Source: Lachnospiraceae bacterium UBA6403
Lineage (GTDB): Bacteria; Bacillota; Clostridia; Lachnospirales; Lachnospiraceae
Reading direction: 5' to 3'
Assembly: GCA_002437435.1 (NCBI GenBank)
Contig: DJPV01000045.1
Location: 17,789 to 50,988 of the forward strand
DNA: 33,200 nt
How positions within the stretch are numbered: position 1 is the first letter of the stretch; every line of letters starts with the position of its first letter. A program made the position numbers and the translations under genes. Of the stretch, positions 23,967 to 32,279 are shown piece after piece. The notes under the pieces were generated by a model. It did not search any database and was not told the DNA's origin. It was given only the letters and a program-made list of their open reading frames with translations.

Positions 23967-25349
23967 ATGGAAGCACAAAAAGAGATAAAGGATAAGAAAG
24001 GCAGAAAAGACAAACGATTATCCAGTAAGATTAACAGCCGTTTTATAACGCTGACTCTGATTGCAATACTTTGCACGATGTTGCTGTCAACGACAGTCTA
24101 CTATGATCTGTTTAAAAAGGAGATCATGCGTGATTTGGAAAATTATACACAGACATTGAAAAGTGCAGGGCTATTTGATGATACCAGTAAGCTTAATAAT
24201 GTAAAAATTAAGAATACAGAGCTTCGTGTCACGCTGGTAGCACCGGATGGAACAGTTAAATATGATAATATGGTAGATCCTGCAACTATGGAAAGGCACA
24301 ATGACCGACCGGAGATTAAAGCAGCTCTAAAAAATGGTGAGGGAGATGCTACCAGAATATCACAGACTATTAATATGAGTACATTTTACTATGCAATTCG
24401 CCTTTCAAATGGATGCGTACTTCGCGTGTCAAAGGAGACAAACAGTATAATCAGTGTATTCTTAAAGGGATTGCCAAGTATGACGATTATCATGCTGGTA
24501 CTGGTTGCTATTGTGGTTTTGATATCAAGATATTTGACCAAGAGTATTGTCCGTCCGATTCGGCAGATGGCGAAGGATCTGGATCGCGTTGATGATGTTG
24601 ATGCATATAAAGAGATCCGTCCATTGATTGATACGATCAAGGAACAGCATAATGATATTATGGAGAATGCACAGATGCGGCAGGAATTTACGGCAAATGT
24701 ATCCCATGAGTTAAAGACGCCGCTTACAGCAATCTCTGGATATTCTGAACTGATCGAGAATGGAATGGCGGCAGATGGTGATGTGCAGAGGTTTGCGACA
24801 GAAATCCATCGAAATTCGAATCGGCTGCTTACTCTGATCAATGATATCATTCGTTTGTCAGAGCTTGATGTATCGGAAAACACACCGGCAATGGAACGGA
24901 TTGATCTGTGTTCAATCGCAAGAGCAAATGTTGATATGTTGATGTTTTCAGCAGAAAAACATAATGTGACATTGAAGTTTTCGGGTCAGCCAAGTTACAT
25001 CATGGGTAATAAGATGATGATGGAAGAATTGGTATATAATCTGACTGATAATGCGATCCGATATAATAAGCCGGATGGAAGCGTAGAAGTAACGGTTTAC
25101 ACATATGAGAAAGATCATTCTGTTGTTATGAAGGTGAAGGATACCGGAATAGGAATACCGGAAGAGCATCTGGGACTGGTATTTCAGAGATTTTATCGTG
25201 TCGATAAGAGTCGGTCAAAGTCAACCGGCGGAACCGGGCTGGGGCTTGCGATCGTAAAGCATATCGTTGCACAGCATGATGCAAAGCTGGATATAACCAG
25301 TACACCAAATGTAGGTACGGAGATTACGATTACCTTTCAGAGCAGATAA
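23967..25349 (+). CDS. phoR: PhoR-like sensor histidine kinase
   Basis: A 460-residue membrane kinase: basic cytoplasmic lead, first transmembrane helix around residues 28-48, an extracytoplasmic domain of about 120 residues, second helix about 168-190, HAMP-like linker (RYLTKSIVRPIRQMAKDL), the HisKA box with H247 in NVSHELKTPL, and the HATPase domain with N-box NLTDNAIRYN, G1 DTGIGIPEEH and G2 GGTGLGLAI. It lacks an obvious PAS domain. The binding site before ATG 23967 is poor (AAAGAATAAG), so the exact start is less certain. It pairs with the regulator upstream and ends before a strong terminator. Confidence 0.9.
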   Translation: MEAQKEIKDKKGRKDKRLSSKINSRFITLTLIAILCTMLLSTTVYYDLFKKEIMRDLENYTQTLKSAGLFDDTSKLNNVKIKNTELRVTLVAPDGTVKYDNMVDPATMERHNDRPEIKAALKNGEGDATRISQTINMSTFYYAIRLSNGCVLRVSKETNSIISVFLKGLPSMTIIMLVLVAIVVLISRYLTKSIVRPIRQMAKDLDRVDDVDAYKEIRPLIDTIKEQHNDIMENAQMRQEFTANVSHELKTPLTAISGYSELIENGMAADGDVQRFATEIHRNSNRLLTLINDIIRLSELDVSENTPAMERIDLCSIARANVDMLMFSAEKHNVTLKFSGQPSYIMGNKMMMEELVYNLTDNAIRYNKPDGSVEVTVYTYEKDHSVVMKVKDTGIGIPEEHLGLVFQRFYRVDKSRSKSTGGTGLGLAIVKHIVAQHDAKLDITSTPNVGTEITITFQSR

Positions 25350-25361
25350 AATAGACAAGGA

Positions 25362-25404
25362 AAAGGAGCCTGTAAGAAGTTAGGAAACAGGCTCCTTTAA
25401 TTTA
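25362..25404 (+). terminator. Terminator of the phoBR transcript
   Basis: A perfect 12-bp stem AAAGGAGCCTGT/ACAGGCTCCTTT (25362-25373 with 25387-25398) with a 13-nt loop, followed by AATTTAT. It closes the phosphate block. The rest of the 350-bp gap to 25699 is A/T-rich leader sequence with no gene seen; a weak CCG/CGG stem at 25588-25612 precedes a TATATATAT stretch. Confidence 0.8.
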
Positions 25405-25699
25405 TAAGTATTCACACACACCGATTTGATATTCAAGATTGTATGTTATTTACTATTCTGATACTATATTAACACACGCTATTTTAAATTTCAAGGTGAA
25501 AATGTAAGAAATGCACAATTCATTTTATTAAAAATATACAAATCTTTACCTGGATAAAAAATTTTAAGATGTAAAAAAGATGAAAATCCGATTTACTACT
25601 GGTAATTTTCGGTTTTTGTTGTATATATATATTGAACGGAAAAATGATGGAGCAATGAGTAAAACAGGTTGATTTAGACACAGATAGGAGGTTTTTAAC

Positions 25700-27646
25700 A
25701 TGTCATTAACTGATTATGTAAAAGCGCAGAAGCTTGGTGAAAAAAGATACCAGGCAGCACTTTCCAAAAATGAATATCCATATCTGCCAGTACTGGATGA
25801 ACTGATCACAAATTCCGATATTGCAGGTGAAGTAAATCTTGGTTTACAGCACATTTCTCTTGATCGGGTTGTAGGTACAGCGACCAAAGGCCGTACTACA
25901 GCATTTGCAAGTAACTTCATGCCTATACTAGATGCAAATTCTGAATTTGGAAATAAATGGTCATCTCTCTGTGACTCTCATATAGAAGAAGGAATCCACG
26001 ATCCGATCAAAGTATATGAATATATGAATAAATTCTATGTCATAGAGGGAAATAAACGTGTCAGTGTGCTGAAATATTTCGGCGCAGATTCTGTTCCTGC
26101 AATGGTAATTAGAAAGCTGCCAAAGCGGACGGATGAACTGGAAAATAAGATTTATTATGAATTTGTAGATTTCCATAAGCAGACAGGTATCAACTATATA
26201 TGGTTCACACAGCTTGGAGGATATGACAAATTAAGGGAATATATAGGATTGGCACCAGACGGTGAATTTACGGATGATGATCGTATGAATCTGAATTCGG
26301 CGCATCTTGCATTTGAGACAGCGTACAGACAGAAAAGCGGCAGCGATAGTCTTCCGATCACAGTAGATGATGCCATGCTTGTGTTCTTAAATGTATATGG
26401 ATATAAGGCATTACAGGATATGTCATATGACGAGGTAAGGGCAAATCTGGATAAGGTCTGGGATGAGATCATCTTAAGTGCACAGAAGAAGAATATGACG
26501 ATCGTTCCCAAACTGGAACCGGTAGAGTCGAAGAAGAAACTGTTCAGTATCACGCCGGTACCGAAGAAGCTTAAGATTGCATTTGTCTATGATAAAGAGC
26601 CTGAGAATTCTGTATGGATCTACAGCCATGATCTCGGAAGGATGGGTGTAGAAGGCAAGTTTAAGGATCAGGTTGAGACACATACATTTCCGAATATGGA
26701 TGATAATACGAAGCTTGCAGAATGTCTGGAACAGATCGCAGAGGACAAATTCGACGTTGTATTTACAACCGGACCGGAGATGCTTCCGGAGTCATTAAAG
26801 GCTGCGATCAAATATCCGGAGCTTAAGATATTAAACTGCTCGTTAAATGTATCGACCAGTCATGTCAGAACGTATTATGCGAGAATGTATGAGGCGAAGT
26901 TTATAACCGGTATTATCGCAGGCTCACTCTGTGAGGATGGCAGGATCGGTTATGTAGCAGATTATCCGATCTATGGAACGACGGCGAACATCAATGCATT
27001 TGCACTGGGAGCAAAGCTTGTAAATCCAAGAGCGAAGATTTATCTGGAGTGGTCAAAGGTCAAAGACTCCGATCCGAAGAAACGGTTTAAGGAGTTGGGA
27101 ATCTCTTATGTATCCGATAAGGATATGATCACACCGCTTACGGCCTCCCGTGAATTCGGTCTGTATTCCTGCGATGAGGACGAGATATCGAACCTTGCAA
27201 TGCCATTTTACAACTGGCGCGTATTCTATGAAAAGATTGTTCAGATGATTCTGGATGGTAACTGGAAGCTGGAAGAAAAGAATGAGAAAGTAAAGGTTCT
27301 GAATTACTGGTGGGGTATGTCTGCCGGGTTGATTGATGTGATCTGTTCGAACCATCTTCCGGTTGGAACAGCGAGACTGGTAAAGCTGATGAAACGTCTG
27401 ATTAAGGATGGTATGGTAAATCCATTTTATGGCAAGCTCTATTCACAGAATGGAGTGGTTCGTAATGATGAAGATGGCGAGATGAGTCCTGAAGAGATCA
27501 TGAAGATGGACTGGCTGGCGGATATCGTCGTTGGTTCGATCCCGACTCTGGATGAACTGGTAGAAGATGCCAGAGATGTTGTTACTTTCCAGGGCGTAAA
27601 TACGCCGGAAAATCTGGAATTGAAAAAAACCACAGACATAGTATAA
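25700..27646 (+). CDS. Cytoplasmic ParB-like/BMP (PnrA-type) fusion protein
   Basis: A 648-residue protein with no signal peptide. The N-terminal part (about 45-145) resembles a ParB/Srx-type domain: ISLDRVVGT, then DPIKVYEYMNKFYVIEGNKR (101-120) and VSVLKYFGADSVPAMVIRKL, the place where ParB has G-E-R-R. Residues about 150-285 are a helical linker of unknown type. From about 290 to 560 the sequence follows BMP/PnrA periplasmic-binding proteins, which bind nucleosides or related ligands: KIAFVYDKEP, DVVFTTGPEML, YEAKFITGIIAGSL, IGYVADYPIYGTTANINAFALGA. A BMP domain in the cytoplasm suggests an intracellular sensor, not a transport receptor. AGGAGG precedes ATG 25700. No transporter subunits are nearby. 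Confidence 0.75.
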   Translation: MSLTDYVKAQKLGEKRYQAALSKNEYPYLPVLDELITNSDIAGEVNLGLQHISLDRVVGTATKGRTTAFASNFMPILDANSEFGNKWSSLCDSHIEEGIHDPIKVYEYMNKFYVIEGNKRVSVLKYFGADSVPAMVIRKLPKRTDELENKIYYEFVDFHKQTGINYIWFTQLGGYDKLREYIGLAPDGEFTDDDRMNLNSAHLAFETAYRQKSGSDSLPITVDDAMLVFLNVYGYKALQDMSYDEVRANLDKVWDEIILSAQKKNMTIVPKLEPVESKKKLFSITPVPKKLKIAFVYDKEPENSVWIYSHDLGRMGVEGKFKDQVETHTFPNMDDNTKLAECLEQIAEDKFDVVFTTGPEMLPESLKAAIKYPELKILNCSLNVSTSHVRTYYARMYEAKFITGIIAGSLCEDGRIGYVADYPIYGTTANINAFALGAKLVNPRAKIYLEWSKVKDSDPKKRFKELGISYVSDKDMITPLTASREFGLYSCDEDEISNLAMPFYNWRVFYEKIVQMILDGNWKLEEKNEKVKVLNYWWGMSAGLIDVICSNHLPVGTARLVKLMKRLIKDGMVNPFYGKLYSQNGVVRNDEDGEMSPEEIMKMDWLADIVVGSIPTLDELVEDARDVVTFQGVNTPENLELKKTTDIV

Positions 27647-27761
27647 TAAGGCTATGCGGGTCTTAAGACTCGGAGTACGAACGTAGATGAGCGGGTTTTC
27701 TTTATGGAAACAGGCGGGGTACAGTTTCGTAGGAAAGAAAAGAAAACACGGAGATACGGAT

Positions 27762-28385
27762 ATGAAGATTCTTGTTCTGGCGGATGAAGAATCAAAATAC
27801 CTATGGGATTATTTTGATAAGAAAAAATTAGAAGGAATTGATCTGATCATTTCCTGTGGTGATCTGGCACCGCAGTATCTGTCGTTCCTTGCGACATTTA
27901 CACATGCTCCGGTTCTGTATGTATATGGAAATCACGATACCTGTTATGCAGACACGCCACCGGATGGATGTATCTGCATCGACGATCAGATCTATGTATA
28001 TAAGGGAATACGGATTCTTGGTCTTGGCGGCTGCATGGAGTATCAGTACAATGGTGCACCACATCAGTATACCGAGAAAGCGATGGAGAAGCGTGTCCGC
28101 AAGCTGGGCAGGCAGATAAGAAAACATCGTGGATTTGATATTATGATCACGCATGCCCCGGCGTATCAGATCAATGATTCTGAAGACCTTTGTCATACCG
28201 GATTCAAGTGCTTTCGTACGTTGATCGAGGACTATCATCCACAGTATCTGGTACATGGGCATGTGCATATTAATTATGGCAGAGATTTTGTGCGGGAATC
28301 CAGATATCAGGATACCACGATTGTAAATGCATTTGAAAAATATATAATAGAAATAGATGAGACTGCTTTACAGGCAGCGAAATAG
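27762..28385 (+). CDS. Calcineurin-like metallophosphoesterase with atypical first motif
   Basis: A 207-residue hydrolase starting at ATG 27762 (GGAGA upstream; the frame opens at 27687 but those residues look random). The metallophosphoesterase motifs are SCGDL (31-35), YGNHD (55-59), ITHAP (129-133) and HGHVH (165-169). The first motif, normally D-x-H, reads ADEES (7-11), so one metal ligand is replaced; this version occurs as a distinct clostridial group. Substrate unknown; phosphodiesters or nucleotides are typical. It lies 115 bp after the ParB-BMP gene, without a clear terminator between them, so they may be co-transcribed. Confidence 0.85.
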   Translation: MKILVLADEESKYLWDYFDKKKLEGIDLIISCGDLAPQYLSFLATFTHAPVLYVYGNHDTCYADTPPDGCICIDDQIYVYKGIRILGLGGCMEYQYNGAPHQYTEKAMEKRVRKLGRQIRKHRGFDIMITHAPAYQINDSEDLCHTGFKCFRTLIEDYHPQYLVHGHVHINYGRDFVRESRYQDTTIVNAFEKYIIEIDETALQAAK

Positions 28386-28391
28386 TCTTGC

Positions 28392-28428
28392 AAGCCAGGC
28401 GAAAGTTTGATAAACTTAAGCTTGGCTT
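28392..28428 (+). terminator. Possible terminator after the phosphoesterase gene
   Basis: AAGCCA (28392-28397) pairs with TGGCTT (28423-28428), and AAGTTT/AAACTT (28403-28408 with 28412-28417) pair inside. Only AATTTAT follows, no true T-run. The gap up to citrate synthase also contains a GCGC...GCGC potential stem at about 28455-28483. Confidence 0.4.
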
Positions 28429-28524
28429 AATTTATGTACATAATACGGACAGGCGCGTTACCTGCCGGTATGAAAATGCGCAGTAAGCCCATACTTTATG
28501 TATCATTCGAAAGGAGATAGAGGT

Positions 28525-29883
28525 TTGGAAAAGGGAAGTGCAGAGTACGAGAAAATTTTAGATGAACTGGTTGGTTATTGCAATGATTCAGGTATGATCG
28601 ATCAGAACCTCTATGTTACATATGATGTTAAGAGAGGCCTTCGTGATTCAAATGGAAAAGGTGTCTTAACAGGTCTGACAGAGATTTCAGATGTATCTGG
28701 TTTTGCAGTTCAGAATGGTGAGCTGGTTCCGGCGGAAGGAAGACTCTACATTCAGGGATATAATATCGAAGATCTGGAACGTGGATTTCACGGAAGCAAG
28801 TTCGGCTTTGAGGAGACAATCTATCTGCTTTTATTCGGTGAACTGCCGACCAGAACTCAGTTTAATAAATTCAAGGAATTGATGGAGACATTCCGGGAGC
28901 TTCCAAGAAAATTTGCCCGTGATGTGATATTAAAAGCACCAAGCAAGAATATGATGAATGTCTTACAGCGTTGTGTATTAACTTTATATTCATACGATGA
29001 CTGCCCGGATGATATCAGCATCCGAAATGTCCTTCGTCAGAGCATGGAGCTGATCGCACAGTTTCCGCTGATCGCCGCATATGGTTATCAGGGCTATAAG
29101 CACTATTATCAGGATAAGAGCCTGATCATCCACAATCCGAAACCGGGTCTTTCAACAGCAGAGAATTTTCTCCGCCTGATCCGTGCGGATAAGAAGTATA
29201 CCGAGCTTGAGGCACAGGTACTGGATATCTGTCTGGTGCTTCATTCGGAACATGGTGGTGGTAATAACTCCACATTTACAACTCATGTTATATCATCAAC
29301 CGGAACTGATACCTATTCAACCGTTGCCGGTTCTCTTGGCTCCTTAAAAGGACCGAAGCATGGTGGTGCGAACCTGAAGGTTCAGCAGATGATGGATGAC
29401 CTGAAGGCTCATGTAAAAGACTGGAGTGATGAAACTGCGATCCGTGAATATCTTCAGGGACTGCTTGATAAGAAGGGCTTTGACCACAGCGGTCTGATCT
29501 ATGGTATGGGACATGCTGTTTATACGGTATCAGATCCAAGAGCCAAGATTCTGAAGCGTTATGCCGGAAGACTTGCAGAAGAAAAGGGTATGCAGGAGGA
29601 GTTCAAGCTGTACACGGATATTGAACGGATCTCCATGGAACTGCTTGCTAAGAAACGAAACTCCGTTATCTCGGCAAATGTCGATTTCTACAGTGGATTT
29701 GTATATCGTATGCTTGATATACCGATCGAGCTGTTTACTCCGATCTTTGCGATCGCAAGAATCGCAGGATGGAGCGCACATAGAATAGAAGAACTGGTAA
29801 ATGCCGGTAAGATTATCCGTCCGGCCTACAAATATGTCGGAACGCACAAGACATATCTGGATATGGACGAGAGAAACTGGTAG
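28525..29883 (+). CDS. gltA: Citrate synthase
   Basis: Condenses acetyl-CoA with oxaloacetate, here probably for glutamate synthesis in an incomplete TCA pathway. The likely start is TTG 28525, 8 bp after AAAGGAG, giving 452 residues; ATG 28498 would lie on top of the binding site. The type I fold is complete: LHSEHGGGNNSTFTTHV and KGPKHGGAN (catalytic His region), GMGHAVYTVSDPRA, NVDFYSGFVYRMLDIP (catalytic Asp), and the C-terminal RIAGWSAHRIEEL. The N-terminal part (GLTEISDVSGFAVQNGELVPAEGRL) resembles the longer clostridial form. aconitase and isocitrate dehydrogenase genes are not adjacent. Methylcitrate activity cannot be excluded. Confidence 0.93.
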   Translation: MEKGSAEYEKILDELVGYCNDSGMIDQNLYVTYDVKRGLRDSNGKGVLTGLTEISDVSGFAVQNGELVPAEGRLYIQGYNIEDLERGFHGSKFGFEETIYLLLFGELPTRTQFNKFKELMETFRELPRKFARDVILKAPSKNMMNVLQRCVLTLYSYDDCPDDISIRNVLRQSMELIAQFPLIAAYGYQGYKHYYQDKSLIIHNPKPGLSTAENFLRLIRADKKYTELEAQVLDICLVLHSEHGGGNNSTFTTHVISSTGTDTYSTVAGSLGSLKGPKHGGANLKVQQMMDDLKAHVKDWSDETAIREYLQGLLDKKGFDHSGLIYGMGHAVYTVSDPRAKILKRYAGRLAEEKGMQEEFKLYTDIERISMELLAKKRNSVISANVDFYSGFVYRMLDIPIELFTPIFAIARIAGWSAHRIEELVNAGKIIRPAYKYVGTHKTYLDMDERNW

Positions 29884-29905
29884 AACTGACTATATAAAAT
29901 AAATG

Positions 29906-29939
29906 CGGGACAGTTATTAGATAATTAATGCCTGTCCCG
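29906..29939. terminator. Bidirectional terminator between citrate synthase and the methyltransferase gene
   Basis: CGGGACAG (29906-29913) pairs with CTGTCCCG (29932-29939); inside, ATTA/TAAT can extend it. TATTTGTTTATTT follows on the plus strand and A-rich sequence precedes it, so it can serve both convergent genes. Confidence 0.7.
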
Positions 29940-29946
29940 TATTTGT

Positions 29947-30810
29947 TTATTTACTCCATCTTCCGGCAGCGCCGCATGGCAGAACCAGACCGGAGTCTGT
30001 AACCGGAAGTCCTACTTCGTCGGAGATAACGTGACCGCCGAACTTAGACTGTACCTCGGTTGATATCATATAGGTAAGAACGGCTGGTGCAAGACCGGTT
30101 GTATAGGAATTGACTAGGAAGAAAAGCGGATCATCGCAGAGCAGCTCGCTGCACAGCTTGATAAACGGGTGTATCTTTTCTTCGATCTTCCAGATTTCGC
30201 CTTTTGGACCTCTGCCGTAGGATGGCGGATCCATGATGAGCGCATCATAGTGATTGCCACGGCGGATCTCACGTTCTACGAATTTTACGCAGTCATCTAC
30301 GATCCAGCGGATCGGAGCATCACCAAGCCCGGATGAGACTGCATTTTCCTTTGCCCAGGTAACCATGCCCTTAGAAGCGTCAACATGAGTAACTGCTGCA
30401 CCTGCTTTTGCTGCCGCACAGGTTGCACCGCCAGTATAAGCGAAAAGGTTTAATACCTTGATCTCATTTTTCTTTGATGAGCGGATCAGGTCAGAGAACC
30501 AGTCCCAGTTGGCTGCCTGCTCTGGAAATAGGCCGGTGTGTTTGAAACTGAATGGTTTCAGGTTAAAAGTCAGATCTTTATAATGGATCGACCATTGCTG
30601 TGGGAGGTTAAAGAACTCCCATTCGCCGCCGCCCTTATTGCTGCGGTGGTAGTGACCATTTAACTGTTTCCAGCGTTTATCTGTTTTTGGAGTTGACCAC
30701 AGAACCTGTGGATCCGGACGAAGGAGAATATATTTGCCCCATCGTTCCAGTTTTTCTCCATCTGAACAATCTATTACTTCATAATCCTGCCAGTGATCGG
30801 CTATCCACAT
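29947..30810 (-). CDS. Class I SAM-dependent RNA methyltransferase (RlmI/PF10672-like)
   Basis: A 287-residue methyltransferase starting at ATG 30810 with CGAGGA upstream. The N-terminal region (WIADHWQDYEVIDCSDGEKL, RPDPQVLW) lacks the PUA domain of RlmI. The catalytic Rossmann fold spans about 95-285: SAM motif I VLNLFAYTGGATCAAAKAGA, VDASKGMVTWAKENA, and the motif IV DPPSYGRGPKGEIW, the sequence type of rRNA C5-cytosine methyltransferases such as RlmI. The natural target is probably 23S rRNA but is not proven. It is a single gene with its own promoter at 30857-30885, convergent with citrate synthase. Confidence 0.85.
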   Translation of the reverse strand: MWIADHWQDYEVIDCSDGEKLERWGKYILLRPDPQVLWSTPKTDKRWKQLNGHYHRSNKGGGEWEFFNLPQQWSIHYKDLTFNLKPFSFKHTGLFPEQAANWDWFSDLIRSSKKNEIKVLNLFAYTGGATCAAAKAGAAVTHVDASKGMVTWAKENAVSSGLGDAPIRWIVDDCVKFVEREIRRGNHYDALIMDPPSYGRGPKGEIWKIEEKIHPFIKLCSELLCDDPLFFLVNSYTTGLAPAVLTYMISTEVQSKFGGHVISDEVGLPVTDSGLVLPCGAAGRWSK

Positions 30811-30856
30811 AATCGATATCCTCGTTTCATTTGAAATATTTGTATAAAACTACTAT

Positions 30857-30885
30857 ATTATAAGGTGCAGTCGTTTTCAAGTCAA
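30857..30885 (-). promoter_or_regulatory. Promoter of the minus-strand methyltransferase, overlapped by an inverted repeat
   Basis: On the minus strand TTGACT (30885-30880) and TATAAT (30862-30857) are exactly 17 bp apart, 47 bp before the ATG. GTGCAG (30865-30870) and CTGCAC (30895-30900), with inner CGTT/AACG, form an inverted repeat around the -35 box, a plausible operator or a chance match. Confidence 0.65.
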
Positions 30886-31118
30886 CGATGAAATCTGCAC
30901 AGAAAGAAAATGAAATCGGCATATAAGGAAAACAAATTGACCGATATCTGTCGGGGTGATAAAATCACAGCAGTAGAGCAAAACAGAAATATATGATTGC
31001 AAGAGATAATTTGGATTTAATGAATGCAAAATTATTTGCGCATGAGAATGTTAATTTTGTGTATAGCATTGCGTGGGTAGCGTTTCACAAAATTATAAAT
31101 AGATATAAGGTAGAAAAC

Positions 31119-32279
31119 ATGGAGAAACAAATGGACATTATAAAAGAGATTGTGGAGACACATCCACATAAGGTTGTACTGAGCAATGGGAAAGGAGAAT
31201 ACAAGAAGATCGTATTTGCCCGGAAAGTATTAAAGGGCAGAAATGCATATCAGCTTGAGAAATATACACAGACACAGGTCTTTCATGAGAACATCGAAGA
31301 AGGAAGGCTGGCGGAGCATATTGCGATGCATTTCCCGGCAGAGTTCAGGCAGATGAATGCATTTTCTCTGATGACAGATTATGATGTGAAAGCAGGAAAA
31401 AAGGGAAATCTGGCAGTCAGTCGCAGACAGGCGGAGAACAAGACGATATCGGTTGGAGGCAACAATCGCAAAAAAAAATATATTCTGGATGAGGGGCTGG
31501 ACATTCCTGCGTTCCGGGAGCTTGGAATATTTACCAAGGAAGGAAGAGTGGTTTCCTCCATGTATGATAAGTTCCGCCAGATCAATCGTTTTATCGAGAT
31601 GGTAGATGATGTACTGAAATCTTATAAAGACGATGAGATCAACATTATTGATTTTGGATGCGGCAAATCCTATCTGACTTTCTTCTTATATTATTATATA
31701 GTAGAGATCCGTCATATGACGGCACATATCACAGGGCTTGATCTGAAAGAACAGGTAATAAAGAATTGTAATAAGCTCGCAGAAAAATGCGGATATACGG
31801 ATCTGAAGTTTGAGATCGGAGATATTAATGGATATCGGACAGACCGTAAGGTTGATATGGTAGTGACCTTGCATGCCTGTGACACGGCGACTGACTATGC
31901 GCTCTACAATGCGATCTGCTGGAATACGACATACATCCTATCTGTTCCATGCTGCCAGCATGAGTTGAACAAACAGATCCGGTCGGATGAGCTGTCGGCA
32001 CTGACTAAATATGGAATCATCAAAGAACGGACAGCAGCATTAATGACCGATGCCATTCGCGGATGTGTGCTGGAATACTGTGGATATAAGACAGATCTGC
32101 TGGAATTTATCGATATTGAACACTCGCCTAAAAATATTTTGATCCGGGCAGTTAAGAAGCCGGTATCAGAGGAGAAACGGGAACGTGCAAGAGCAGAAGC
32201 GGAACGGTTGTGTCAGACCTTTGACATTCACCAGACTCTGATGCAGCTTGTGCTGACAGAAGAAAGGAGTCATTCATGA
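31119..32279 (+). CDS. SAM-dependent methyltransferase (PF13679-like), coupled to the NYN-LOTUS gene
   Basis: A methyltransferase of 386 residues if started at ATG 31119 (AAGGTAG upstream); ATG 31131 with GGAG is also possible, and a frame opening at 30993 would add 42 residues of uncertain reality. The N-terminal 170 residues are not recognised (KKIVFARKVLKGRNAYQLEK, then a Lys-rich loop). The Rossmann domain begins with IIDFGCGKSYLTFFLYYY and GLDLKEQVIKNCNKLA, followed by VTLHACDTATDYAL and SVPCCQHELNKQI, the pattern of the Methyltransf_32 family, whose members act on RNA or protein. It ends in ATGA with the start of the next gene, so the two proteins are made together. Confidence 0.82.
   Translation: MEKQMDIIKEIVETHPHKVVLSNGKGEYKKIVFARKVLKGRNAYQLEKYTQTQVFHENIEEGRLAEHIAMHFPAEFRQMNAFSLMTDYDVKAGKKGNLAVSRRQAENKTISVGGNNRKKKYILDEGLDIPAFRELGIFTKEGRVVSSMYDKFRQINRFIEMVDDVLKSYKDDEINIIDFGCGKSYLTFFLYYYIVEIRHMTAHITGLDLKEQVIKNCNKLAEKCGYTDLKFEIGDINGYRTDRKVDMVVTLHACDTATDYALYNAICWNTTYILSVPCCQHELNKQIRSDELSALTKYGIIKERTAALMTDAIRGCVLEYCGYKTDLLEFIDIEHSPKNILIRAVKKPVSEEKRERARAEAERLCQTFDIHQTLMQLVLTEERSHS

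Noticed and set aside
24389..24883. 164-codon minus-strand frame inside the sensor kinase gene
   Set aside because: Mirror frame of the HAMP/HisKA coding region; Ser/Ile-rich translation without motif or start signal.
27650..27761. Possible riboswitch or terminator before the phosphoesterase gene
   Set aside because: The palindrome GTCTTAAGAC is short and neither a T-run nor a known riboswitch core is visible.
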